A stretch of DNA of 31,673 bases from Prorocentrum cordatum (GCA_963575745.1 CAUYUJ010022061.1:97501-129173), one strand, 5' to 3'. Shown: positions 8,992 to 18,746, counted from the stretch's first letter. The notes: generated from the letters alone by a model not told the origin. Made by a program: numbers and translations.

Positions 8992-9159
8992 TCACCACCG
9001 ACCAAACCACCCCAACCCAACCCGAAGGCTCAGATTTACCCTCGATTTCTAGTGGGGGGGGGGTCCGGGAACGTCGAAAAAACACGTATGGAGCCCATAC
9101 CCCCCCCAACCCGAAATTCGGGTCTTCGGGTTGGGTTGGGGTGGTCTGGTAGGTAGTCA
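8992..9159. mobile_element. MITE family A, copy 1 (168 bp) with 5-bp TSD
   Basis: The element starts TCACCACCGACCAAACCACC and ends GGTGGTCTGGTAGGTAGTCA. The ends are imperfect inverted repeats sharing CCACCCCAACCCAACCCGAA exactly. Direct repeats GACTG flank it at 8987-8991 and 9160-9164. A second copy with a different duplication (GTAAG) is at 29033-29208. No protein is encoded, so it would need a transposase supplied in trans. Confidence 0.85.
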
Positions 9160-9213
9160 GACTGGGAGGTCTGGCCTCCCGGACGGGGTCGGAGCAACTT
9201 GGGTCGGAGGGTT

Positions 9214-9326
9214 GCGCCGCATCGCTGATGCATCGGCGGTGCGCCGCGATGTGGAGCCCGATCGTCTCCACGCCGACGGTGCCGATGCATCGCCGACGCA
9301 TCGCCGACGCATCGGCGATGCGGCGC
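9214..9326. repeat. Fold-back repeat with GCATCGCCGAC core
   Basis: The 33-bp arms (9214-9246 and 9294-9326) begin GCGCCGCATCGC and pair at 29 of 33 positions. Short tandem GCATCGCCGAC units lie in the right arm. All four arm mismatches are transitions. No target-site duplication is seen. Confidence 0.6.
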
Positions 9327-9413
9327 GGTCCGCTGATCCCATTTGCTGGGGGCAACGGGGTGACCGTGTAGGGTCTCTTCGGGCCATGCCTGGGGCTCGC
9401 GGGGAGGCGAGGA

Positions 9414-9779
9414 AGGGAGGAGGAGGAGGAGGAGGAGGAGGAGGAGCAGGAGCAGGAGCAGGAGGGGGGGGGGAGGAGGAGGAGGAGGAGGAAGAGGAGG
9501 AGCGAGGAAGAGGAGGAGGAGGCGGAGCAGGAGGAGGAGGAGGAGGAAAGTGGAGGAGGAGGAGGAAGTGGAGGAGGAGGGGGAGGAGGTGGAGGAGGAG
9601 GAGGAGGATGAGGAGGGATGAGGAGGAGGAGGAGGGAAGAGGAGGAGGAGGAGGGAAGCAGGAGGAGGAGGAGGAGGAGGAGGAGGAGGGGAGGGGGAGG
9701 AGGAGGAGGAGGAGGAGGAGGAGGAGGAGGAGGAGGAGGAGGAGGAGGAGGGAGGCGGAGAGGAGGAGGAGGAGGGAGG
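9414..9779 (+). repeat. GGA polypurine tract of about 365 bp
   Basis: Polypurine GGA repeats with GCAGGAGCAGGAGCAGGAGG near the left end, the same CAGGAG variant that closes the tract at 5018. Occasional T and C interruptions (AAGTGGAGG, GATGAGG) occur. Poly-Gly, poly-Glu, poly-Arg frames are artefacts. Confidence 0.95.
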
Positions 9780-9889
9780 TCACTTTTCCACCATCGGTGG
9801 CAGGAGCAATGTATATACATATAACGGCGCACCGGGTCCGGGGGCCCGGGGCCGGGACCTCGACCACAAATGTGCACCCCGGGGGCCCC

Positions 9890-10015
9890 GGAGGCTCGTC
9901 GGGGCTTGCCGGAGGCCTCCCCGGTCAGACAAGACGGCCCCAGAAACGCCCAAGACGGCCCAAGAAACTTCCAAGAGGCCTCCAAGAGGGCTCCGAGATG
10001 CTGAAGATGGCCTCC
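9890..10015 (+). repeat. Diverged lead-in to the 386-bp array
   Basis: CCCCAGAAACGCCCAAGACGGCCCAAGAAACTTCC and the following bases use the same vocabulary as the array but do not align as a full unit. It is probably a decayed edge monomer. The preceding 9780-9889 holds nothing recognised. Confidence 0.5.
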
Positions 10016-11400
10016 AGACGTCCAAGGACGCCCCCCAAGACGCCCCAAGAAGCCTCCAACATGCGTCCCAAGAGGGCCCCTAGACGCAAAAATTGGCCCA
10101 TTCCCTTCGTAAAACGTACATTTTTCACAAAGTTGCCTTTTGGGCTTTCCGACATTACAGGACGGCCCAAGAGGCGCCCAAGACCGCCCCAAGACGGCCC
10201 AAGAAGCTCCCAAGAGTGCCCCAGGACAGCCCAAGAGGGCCCCAAAACGGCCCAAGAGGCGCCCAAGATGGCCCAAGAGGGCCCCAAGACGGGCCCAAGA
10301 GGGGGCCCAGAGGGGGACCACGAACCGCAAGCTCGAGCCTTCCGCCCCAAGAGGCCGCCAGGAGGCCCCCAGGAGGCCCCTCAAGAGGCCCCAGGAGACC
10401 CCAGACGTCCAAGGACGCCCCCAAGAGGCCCCAAGAAGCCTCCAACATGCGTCCCAAGAGGGCCCCTAGACGCAAGAATTGGCCCATTCCCTTCGTAAAA
10501 CGTACATTTTTAACAAAGTCGCCTTTTGGGCTTTCCGACGTTACAGGACGGCCCAAGAGGCGCCCAAGACCGCCCCAAGACCGCCCAAGAAGTTTCCCAG
10601 AGGGCCCCAGGACAGCCCAAGAGGGCCCCAAGACGGCCCAAGAGGCGCCCAAGATGGCCCAAGAGGGCCCCAAGACGGGCCCAAGAGGGGGCCCAGAGGG
10701 GGACCACGAACCGCAAGCTCGAGCCTTCCGCCCCAAGAGGCCGCCAGGAGGCCCCCAGGAGGCCCCTCAAGAGGCCCCAGGAGACCCCAGACGTCCAAGG
10801 ACGCCCCCAAGAGGCCCCAAGAAGCCTCCAACATGCGTCCCAAGAGGGCCCCTAGACGCAAAAATTGGCCCATTCCCTTCGTAAAACGTACATTTTCAAC
10901 AAAGTTGTCTTTTGGGCTTTCCGACGTTACAGGACGGCCCAAGAGGCGCCCAAGACCGCCCCAAGACGGCCCAAGAAGCTTCCAAGAGGGCCCCAGGACA
11001 GCCCAAGAGGGCCCCAAGACGGCCCAAGAGGCGCCCAAGATGGCCCAAGAGGGCCCCAAGACGGGCCCAAGAGGGGGCCCAGAGGGGGACCACGAACCGC
11101 AAGCTCGAGCCTTCCGCCCCAAGAGGCCGCCAGGAGGCCATCAGGAGGCCCCTCAAGAGGCCCCAGGAGACCCCCAAGAGGCCCAAAGGAGGCCCAAGGA
11201 CAGCCCAAGAGGGCCCCAAGACGGCCCAAGAGGCGCCCAAGATGGCCCAAGAGGGCCCCAAGACGGGCCCAAGAGGGGGCCCAGAGGGGACCACGAACCG
11301 CAAGCTCGAGCCTTCCGCCCCAAGAGGCCGCCAAGAGGCCCCCAGGAGGCCCCTCAAGAGGCCCCAGGAGACCCCAGACGTCCAAGGACGCCCCCACGAC
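10016..11400 (+). repeat. 386-bp tandem repeat array, about 3.6 units
   Basis: Units begin AGACGTCCAAGGACGCCCCC at 10016, 10403, 10789 and again at 11376. Internal landmarks repeat at exactly 386 bp: for example, the AATTGGCCCATTCCCTTCG block that starts at about 10090 recurs at 10476 and 10862. Adjacent units look well over 90% identical. The third unit carries an internal duplication of about 200 bp, which explains the longer last step. Most of each unit is a degenerate GGCCCAAGAGGC repeat; a 70-bp AT-richer core stands out. The long frames on both strands come from the repeat and I do not call them genes. Confidence 0.95.
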
Positions 11401-11452
11401 GCTTCGCGTCACCAATTTCTTCTCACAACGGTTCCTGGGTCTGTGACTCGAC

Positions 11453-11492
11453 AGAACCTAAGCGCGCGCGAAGCGCGCGCGTGGTTCTAGTA
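11453..11492. repeat. GCGCGAAGCGCGC hairpin, copy 1
   Basis: AGAACC and GGTTCT form the outer stem and an alternating GC run around GCGAAGC forms the inner stem. A near-identical copy is at 17421-17458, in both cases followed by an AT-rich GTAYATGTATA-like sequence. Confidence 0.65.
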
Positions 11493-11499
11493 CATGTAT

Positions 11500-11879
11500 A
11501 GAGAAGCTATGATTCAGTATGCTGTGTGTGGAGAACTGTCCTTATTTGTATTCTGCAATTTTAGGCAGTCGGTAGGCGATAGCAAGTAGTAATGCAGTCG
11601 CACAGTGAGCAGTGCCGTGCACATGGTAGGAAAACAAGTTGTCTGGGTATGAGCAATGTCATGTTTGTAGTCTTCCCTTCTTGCCCTGTTGCTTCTCCCT
11701 GGGGTATGCCGTAGACGGGCTCCACTTCCAGGTATGAAGAGGGTTGTAAGCAAACGTAGTATGCCACTTTATGTGCCTTGTATGGTTGGCCTTCTTGCTT
11801 CTCCCCGCGGTATGTCCAATGAGGCTTTCTTTCCAGCTATGAAGCGGGCCGTATCCATGAGACAGTGAGTCAGGTCCGT
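11500..11879. other. Unassigned unique-looking sequence
   Basis: Moderate GC with no recognisable coding frame. Two weakly similar segments (CTTGCCCTGTTGCTTCTCCC with GGTATG at 11680-11710, and CTTCTTGCTTCTCCCC with GGTATG at 11790-11815) suggest an old duplication of about 110 bp. Confidence 0.35.
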
Positions 11880-11990
11880 CCTTCCTCCTCTTTCCCCTCC
11901 TCCTCCTCCTCCTCCTCCTCATCTCTGTTACTCTCGCCTTCCCCTCCTCAATCTCCTTCCTTGCTCCTCTTGTCTCCTGTCTCAGGCCTC
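11880..11990 (+). repeat. CTC-rich polypyrimidine tract
   Basis: CCTCCT units from about 11884 to 11920 are followed by further pyrimidine-rich sequence ending TCCTGTCTCAG at about 11985, which would make a good splice acceptor. The sequence after it (11987-12110) is open in some frames but matches no family I know. Confidence 0.6.
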
Positions 11991-12224
11991 CTGCCCGCGC
12001 CCCCTTCGGCAGTGGAGGGCGCCGTGGGCGCCATCGTGGCCGTTCGGGCTCACCGTCAGACTGGGCGCGCCGCCGCCGCCGCCATGCCCTTCGGGGGTGT
12101 CCGAGAGGCAACAGAAAGGGGAGGAGAGAACAGGGAAGGGGGAGGAGGTGGTGTGCGAGAATGGGGCAGGGAGGAAGGATACAGTTTCCTGACAGACCGG
12201 CGAGTACCGCTGTCCCTACAGCTC

Positions 12225-12860
12225 AGAGTATAGCTTTCAATGCAGCGCTTAGTGCTGCCCCCTACTCCAGCTTCTATAGGAGGCCGTACTGCAGCCAGTA
12301 GCACAGTGCCCCTACAGCTGCTCCTCCTGGAGCTCCCAGTGCAACTCCGACTACAACTCCTACAACAGTGCCTTCTGCAACCCCTACAGTCATTCATTCT
12401 CGTTAGCCACTAGTAGTACAGATCTCACTACAACAGCTCGTGCTACTCCCACTACAACCACGAGCAGTACCACGTTACACATCAGATGGCATATCCTTGT
12501 GCAGCTAATATTGCAACTCCCACTGCAGCCAGTAGAACAGAGTTCCATCATGTTCCTGGTCGAATTCGTCCTAACGTTTCAACCACAGACAGTACAGTCC
12601 CCAATGCAGTCCGCAATGCATCCCCCACTGCAGTTCCTAGTTCAGTTCTCCACGCAGGCACCAGTATACAACTCCCACTACAGCTCCTATTTTACTGTGT
12701 ACGACATATCTGAATACAGTCGCTATTGCATGTCCCGGACATTGTCACGAGTACATTGCTCACTGCAGATCCTACTACAGTGGGCAAGGGAACTCTCACA
12801 GCAGGTCTTCCATTGCCCCTATTACGGTTTTACATCTCCGACTACAGCCAGTAGTGCGGG
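12225..12860. repeat. Degenerate CTACAGC/ACTACAAC repeat region
   Basis: Words such as CCCACTACAGC, CTCCTACTACAG and CAGTGC recur about every 12-20 bases for 600 bp. The short frames here simply translate this repeat, and no domain is visible. Confidence 0.5.
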
Positions 12861-12979
12861 GCACCCCCGCGATGACCACTGCGTCGATGCCCGAGCAGTT
12901 TCATTGATAGGTCGTTGTGGTTCGGGTGGCCGACCTCGGCCTGCAGACTCGCGCGCATACGGCACTCGGCCTGAGACAA

Positions 12980-13462
12980 CACAAGAGAGAGAGAGAGGGA
13001 GAAGCAGATCACCACGTAAGCTGAGATATGTGCCTATGGCTCTATGCACATAGACATGTGTGTGTTCTACGTGGACAGAGAGATGTTATGAGAGAGGGAG
13101 TCCTAACAACAAAAGAGAAGAGTGATACACACATGTATGCAGGTGCCTAGATGGAAATACATAGAGATAGCACAACACAACAAAACCGCACGTACACGGA
13201 TGTATAAACATACACATTTGTAGATGCATAGATGTATATACGTGTGTCAAGAATGAGGGGACGAAATACGTATGCATAGATATACACATACATGGAGATA
13301 GAGAGCAGCAACCATAGAGGTAGAGAGAGAGAGATGATGTAAAACGAAGCATGCACGCTACTATGCATGTATGAACGTGCATGCATACATACATATATAT
13401 ATGTGTATATATATATACATACATATACATACACACATATCAGTAGGGGGGGGGGGGGGGGG
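12980..13462. repeat. GA, TA/CA microsatellites and poly-G run
   Basis: GAGAGA near 12987, AT-rich ATGTATACATA-type sequence from 13190, a TATATA block at 13390-13430, then an unbroken G run at about 13446-13462. No gene. Confidence 0.8.
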
Positions 13463-13579
13463 GCAAAATCGGTGCCGTCATCCCCCATGGCCGCCCCCCC
13501 GCACTTTTGGGGTGTCAGAGACCCCTTGGGACTGTCCCGGGCCGCTTCCAAATTGCCCACGACAGGCCACGCGGGCAGT

Positions 13580-15270
13580 ACAGATGGTCAAGAAAGCCTG
13601 AAGACGCCCAAGAGCGCCCCAAGAGGGCCCGTGAGGGCCCCAAGAGGGTCTTCAAGAGGCACAAATCGGCCCATTTCCTTAGTGAAACGTGCATTTTCGG
13701 GATACTCGCTGGCTCCGTCTTCGCAATGCCCCAGACGCCCCCGCGGAGCCCCAACACAGCCCAAGAGAGTCCCAAGAGGGCCCCAGACGGCCCAAAAGGG
13801 TTGTCCTGTGAGGCTCACGGAACCCTCCAAGACGGCCCCAAGAGGCTCCGAAGCCGGCCCAGGAGGCCCCCAAGACGGCCCCAGGGAGGCCCCCAAGACG
13901 GCCCCAGGGAGGCCCAAGAGGGCCTCGTTCGAGATCATGTTCCCGGAAGCCTCTCCGGGAACATGACTTCCGGGTTCCAAGGACGCCCAAGAGGCCCACA
14001 AGACAGCCTCGGCGAGGCCCCAGCCGAAGAGGACCCCGAGAGGGCCTTCAAGAGGCAAAAAAATGTCCATTTCCTTTGTAAAACGTACGTTTTCAGCATG
14101 CTCGCTTGCTTCGTCTTCGCAGTGCCCCAGACGCCCCCGCGGAGCCCCAACACAGCCCAAGGGAGACCCAAGAGGGCCCCAGACGGCCCAAAAGGGCCGG
14201 CCCGCGGGCTGACGGAACCCCCCAAGACGGCCCAAGAGGCCCCGAAGCCAGCCCAGGAGGCCCCCAAGACGCCTCAGGGAGGCCCAAGAGGGCCCCGTTC
14301 GAAATCATGGTCCCGGAAGCCTCTCCGGGAACATGACTTCTGGGCTCCCGGGGCCCCCTACTGGGCCCCAGGACGGCCTCGGCGAGGCCCAAGAGGGCCC
14401 GAGATGGCTTGAAGATGGCCGAAGAGGACCCCGGGAGGGCCTTCAAGAGGCAAAAGTCAGCCCATTTCCGTTGTGAAACGTATATTTTCGGGATGCTCGC
14501 CGGCTTCGTCTTCACAGTACCCCAGACGCCCCCGCGGAGCCCCAAGACAGCCCAAGAGAGACCCAAGAGGGCCCAAGACGGCCTGTGGGGCTCACGGAAC
14601 CCTCCAAAACGGCCCAAGAGGCCCCGAAGCCGGCCCAGGTGGCCCCCAAGACAGCTTCAGGTAGGCCCAAGATACCCCGTTCGAAATCATGTCCCCGGAA
14701 GCCTCTCTGGGAACAGGATTTTCGGGTTCCCAGTGCCCCCTAGAGGGCCCCAGGACAGCCTCAGCGAGGCCCAAGAGGGCCCGAGATGGCTTGAAGAGGG
14801 CCCCGAGAGGAACCAAGAGGCAAAAGTCAGCCCATTTCCGTTGTAAAGCGTACATTTTCAGCATGCTCGTTGGCTTCGTCTTCGCAGTGCCCCAGACGCC
14901 CCCGCGGAGCCCCAACACAGCCCAATGAAGACCCAAGTGCTCCAGACGGCCCAAAAGGGTCGGCCTGTGGGGCTGACGGAACCCTCCAAGACGGCCCAAG
15001 AGGCCCCGAAGCCCAGGAGGCCCCCAAGACGGCCTCAGGGAGACCCAAGAGGGCCTCGTTCGAAATCATCTTCCCGGAAGCCTCTCCGGGAGCATGATTT
15101 CCGGGGTCCCAGGACGCCCAAAGACAGCCCCCAGAGGCCCCAGACATTCCGAAGATGGCCTCAGGACGGCCGACGACGCCGCCAAAACGCCCCACGAGCG
15201 CCTCCAGAGGCCCCTCCAAAGGGCCCCAGAAGCCGAAAATCATGAATTTCCCAATGGTTTTTGAAGCATG
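13580..15270 (+). repeat. Higher-order CCAAGAGGCC array with units of about 370-390 bp
   Basis: Four main units share the landmarks GGCCCATTTCCTTxGTGAAA (about 13668, 14065, 14460 and 14829), GCCCCAGACGCCCCCGCGGA, and a hairpin ending CCGGGAACATGA. Successive hairpins lie 370, 382 and 379 bp apart. The core CCATTTCCTTxGTRAAACGT also occurs in the 386-bp array at 10016-11400, so the two arrays share ancestry. Identity between units is visibly lower than in that array. Confidence 0.85.
13935..13966. repeat. Array hairpin, reference copy (perfect 13-bp stem)
   Basis: TCATGTTCCCGGA and its exact complement surround the loop AGCCTC. Other copies are at 14305-14336, 14687-14718, 15066-15097, 15666-15697, 16744-16773, 16860-16889 and 17267-17286. 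A decayed one is at 15518-15550. Confidence 0.85.
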
Positions 15271-15299
15271 ATTGCGCTCTCCCATGTTCCACCTCCCCA

Positions 15300-17040
15300 C
15301 GGTCCCGGACCGCGTCAGAGGCCCTTCAGATCGCTCCAAGACGGCCGAAGAGGCTCCCAAGAAAGCCCAGAGACGGCCCAGGAGGCTCCCCAGATAAGTC
15401 AAGAGGGCGCTCCCAAGAAGCCCCGTGAGGCTCCCAAGAGGCCTCCCGGAAGCCCCAATAGGCCCCCATGGGGACCCCCAGGGAAGCTCCTTGCGGGCCC
15501 CAAGACACTTCGGTAAATCGTATTTCCCAGATAGCTCTCCGGGAGCATGATTCCTTGGGCTTCCGCCCACCGCCCTAACCATGTTTCCAATAGCCTTGCC
15601 GACAAGGCCAAAAAGGCGCCCCTCGGTAAGCCCCCAGAGGCCCCTCTCTTAGAGAGCCGAACAAATCATGCTCCCGGAAAGCTTCCCGGGAACATGATTC
15701 TCTATCTCGGAGTAGGCCCGGGGAGGGGGGCGGGCCGCTGCCTGTTCCCCCCATCGGTGCCCACCAGGGGTTGCGGGGGGGGGGTCCAGAGCTCCCGAGG
15801 CGGCCCGAGCCCGCCCCGAAGCAGGCCACGACAGGCTAAGGGGATCCCGAGAGGACCCAAGACGGTCCCACGAAGCCCCGAAGACGCCCAAGATGCCTTC
15901 AAGACAGCCGATGAGGACTCCAACACGCTCCAGCACGGACTCAAGAGGATCCCCAAGAGGGCCCGGGAAGGCAAGATTCACTCGTTATCCGAGTGTTTCG
16001 GATTTGGGCGTTCTCGCTTTCCCCGCTTTCCAGCGCTCCCTCACGGCCTCGGAGGCCTTTCAGATCGCTCCAAGAAGGCCCACGAGGCCCCGACGAGGGC
16101 CCCAACACGGCCCAGGATGCTCCCCAGACAACCCAACTGTACCCCAAGAGCGCGCCAAGAGAAGGCCCAGAGGGGTCCCGAGGCGGCCCGGGCCCGCCCC
16201 GAAGCAGGCCACGACAGGTTAATGGAGGCCCGAGAGGGCCCTAGACGGTCCCAAGAGGCCCCGAAGATGCCCAAGCTGCCCTCAAGACGGCCGACGAGGA
16301 CTCCAACACGCTCCAGGACGGGCTCAAGAGGCTCCCCAAGAGGGCCCCTGGAGGCAAGATTCACTAATTTTCCAATGGTTTTTGAAGGATTTAGGCGTTC
16401 TCGCTTTCCCCGCTTCCCAGCGCTCCCTCACGGCCTCGCTCGGAGGCCCATCAGATCGCTCCAAGACGAGCCACGAGGCCCCGAAGAGGGCCCCAAGACG
16501 GCCCAGGATGCTCCCCAGACAACCCAACTGTGCCCCAAGAGCTCCCCAAGAGAGGGCCCAGAGGGGGACCGCCAACCGATATTTCGAGGTCTCTGGCCCG
16601 AGGCCGCCTGTAGGCCCTCGGAGGCCACCAAGAGGCTCCCACGAAGCCCCGTGAGGCGCCCAAGAGGCCCCCAGGAAGCCCCAAGAGACCCCAAGGGGCT
16701 CCCTGGGAACGCCCAAGAGGCCCCGCAACACCCCCCAAGAAGTCATGTCCCCAGAAAACCTTCTGGGGACATGGTTCATCATGGGCCCGAGAGTTCCCGG
16801 AGGCCCCCAAGGGGCCCCCAGGGAACGCCCAAGAGACCCCCCAACACACCCCAACAAACCATGTCCCCAGAAAGCCTTCCGGGGACATGGTTCATCATGG
16901 GCCCGCGAGTCTCCGGAGGCTTCGAAGTACCATCATGCTACAGGAGAGTTGTCCGTGAAGTTGATTGGGAACATGGTTGATCGCCTTCTCGCGGCCCTGC
17001 GCAGATCGTTTCGCCTAATGTTGCCCCGAGTGCCCTCTTG
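15300..17040 (+). repeat. Diverged continuation of the array
   Basis: The same CCAAGAGG vocabulary continues with new landmarks. GTTCTCGCTTTCCCCGCTTYCC at about 16009 and 16398 is followed by AGCGCTCCCTCACGGCCTC. The segment at about 15830-16120 aligns with 16210-16500, a period of roughly 390 bp. Hairpin-bearing units repeat at 116 bp near 16744 and 16860. No gene is recognised; the long plus-strand frame crossing this region is repeat-derived. Confidence 0.7.
16744..16773. repeat. Array hairpin variant with paired changes
   Basis: CATGTCCCCAGAA and TTCTGGGGACATG form a perfect 13-bp stem around AACC. Relative to the copy at 13935, two base pairs differ on both sides, so the pairing is kept. 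Confidence 0.8.
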
Positions 17041-17041
17041 A

Positions 17042-17042
<1 letters not shown>

Positions 17043-17127
<85 letters not shown>

Positions 17128-17154
17128 CGCGCCCCAACAGGCGACGACGACATT

Positions 17155-17198
<44 letters not shown>

Positions 17199-17225
17199 AT
17201 TACGACGACGACGACGACGACGGCG
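17043..17225 (+). repeat. CGA trinucleotide tracts
   Basis: Two or three runs of CGA triplets separated by GCGCCCCAACAGGC-type and ATTACGACG spacers. The CGCCCCAACAGGC spacer occurs twice (about 17129 and 17228), suggesting local duplication. Confidence 0.9.
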
Positions 17226-17420
17226 GCACGCCCCAACAGGCTCCCCAAGACGCCCCAAACCCATGCTCCCAGAAGGCCTTCTGGGAACCCGATTCATACG
17301 GCCTCCGCCTCCCTACACAACCATTTTCCTCGAAGGCCTTTCGGAATGCAAGTTGGCATGCGTGGACTTTGGTCAACTACTTCAGTGGAGCAGTGAATTC
17401 GTCAAGGCCTGCGGCCTGCT

Positions 17421-17458
17421 AGAACCTGAGCGCGCGCGAAGCGCGCGATGGTTCCAGT
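17421..17458. repeat. GCGCGAAGCGCGC hairpin, copy 2
   Basis: AGAACCTGAGCGCGCGCGAA then GCGCGCGATGGTTCCAGTA. It is almost identical to 11453-11492, differing by a two-base contraction of the GC run and a few substitutions. Confidence 0.65.
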
Positions 17459-17489
17459 ATGTATATACATATATATTTATATGTTTGTA

Positions 17490-17735
17490 GAGGGAGAGAG
17501 CGAGAGAAACATATGTGTATATATATGTATATTTACACAGAGAGAGAAGCAGGTAAACACGTACATTGATTGGAACATGTATAGACAGCGCGCGAGAGAG
17601 AGAGAAGGAGAGAGAGCGAGAGAAAGACAGAGAGAGAGAGAGGGAGAGAGACACAGACAGTGACACTGACACGCACATCTGGATGTATACGTAGATGGAG
17701 AGAGCGAGAGCGAGAGAGGGAGAGAGAGGCGTTGC
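17490..17735. repeat. GA-rich and TATG microsatellites
   Basis: GAGAGA runs alternate with ATATATGTATAT stretches. No coding signal is visible. Confidence 0.8.
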
Positions 17736-17817
17736 GCGGCGCGATCCAGCGGCAAGTGGCGATGCCCAGCGGCGGCCCGAGCGCCGCTCCGGCGGGGGCG
17801 CGTCGGTGCCCTCTGTG

Positions 17818-17974
17818 CCGCACGCCGCGGGGGTCTGGGCGGCGCTCGGTCGCGCGGGTGGGCCCTGCGGGGCGGGCGCCTCGTCTTGCGGGAGGATACC
17901 GCACGCCGCGGGGGTCTGGGCGGCGCTCGGTCGCGCGGGTTGGCCCTGCGGGGCGGGCGCCTCGTCTTGCGGGA
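17818..17974 (+). repeat. 81-bp tandem duplication
   Basis: Units starting CCGCACGCCGCGGGGGTCTG at 17818 and 17899 are nearly identical: one G/T difference was noticed, and the last bases differ where a TA microsatellite begins. The high identity points to a recent event. Confidence 0.9.
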
Positions 17975-18130
17975 TATATATATATATATATATTGATCTA
18001 TGGGTATCTGTATTGATATACCTATTGTTCTATACATATATGTTTATGTACACACCTATATATGTGTATCGATATCTATATATATATATATATATATTCA
18101 GATATACAGATATATAGATATACATTCCAG
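17974..18130. repeat. TA-rich microsatellites
   Basis: TATATA runs at 17974-17992 and about 18074-18102 with GATATA/GTATCT variants between them. Confidence 0.85.
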
Positions 18131-18268
18131 ATCGGACAGACTCCCCACCCTGACATGTCGATTAGTGAATTGTCCGTTCTCGAGAGGGCGCCGCGGCCGT
18201 CGTTTTTTTGGCTTGCGCCCGCCAGGTTTGGGCCGGAGGTCGTTTTCACTAAACACGTTTTACTACAG

Positions 18269-18316
18269 GGGGTTCTGTCCATCCCCGATACATCAATGTG
18301 TAAGGACAGCGAATCG
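18269..18316 (+). CDS. Candidate 48-nt internal exon, function unknown
   Basis: A good acceptor (TTTTACTACAG) precedes and a consensus donor (GTGAGT at 18317) follows. Between them 16 codons are open (GVLSIPDTSMCKDSES) and the length is a multiple of three. I do not recognise the peptide and see no partner exons, so it may be chance. Confidence 0.2.
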
Positions 18317-18349
18317 GTGAGTGCTGCCTTCTCGCTTTTGTTCGCTCCC

Positions 18350-18700
18350 GATGTGGCGTCGAGGCCTCAGGGTGGCCCCAGGGTTGTCCAACGAAGCCCC
18401 AAGATGGGGCCCAATGGCACCCCGCCCCAGGACCGCCCAGGAGCGCCCCGAGGGCGCCCCGAGAGGGGCCCAGGAGGCGAATTTGATGGTCCCAGAGGGG
18501 CGTCGCACCTCAGGGGGCCCGCTCAACGACGCCCCTTCAAGCAGCCCCAAGGGAGCCTCCAAGGCTCCCAAGAGAGCCTCCAAGGCTCCCAAGAGAGCCT
18601 CCAAGGCTCCCAAGAGGCCCCCGACGGCTTCGAGAGAGCCCCAGGACTCCCCAAAAGAGCCCCAAGAACACCCCAAGACCTTCCCCCAGTTGGAGGCATA
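18350..18700 (+). repeat. CCAAGAGG-family repeat with a 21-bp tandem block
   Basis: The vocabulary is the same as in the arrays. Within it, a 21-bp unit GAGCCTCCAAGGCTCCCAAGA is repeated three times from 18553 to 18615, in-frame for a seven-residue peptide repeat. I regard it as non-coding. Confidence 0.7.
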
Positions 18701-18746
18701 GGTGGTTGGCTGACAAGCACCGGGACCGAAGCTGGAAAAGCCCAGC

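Noticed and set aside
9120-9150. GGGTTGGGTTGGGG as telomeric repeat
   Set aside because: It is a terminal arm of MITE family A, present inverted at the other end and in the second copy.
10016-11400. CRISPR-like array
   Set aside because: Units are 386 bp and almost wholly identical, with no short repeats separated by unique spacers, and the sequence is eukaryotic.
10093-11501. Repeat proteins encoded by the 386-bp array on both strands
   Set aside because: Both strands are open at once and 386 is not a multiple of three, so frames shift every unit. No family is recognised.
15547-16980. Long plus-strand frame of 477 codons
   Set aside because: It translates the degenerate CCAAGAGG repeat and hairpins; no conserved domain is seen, and stops are rare in all frames.
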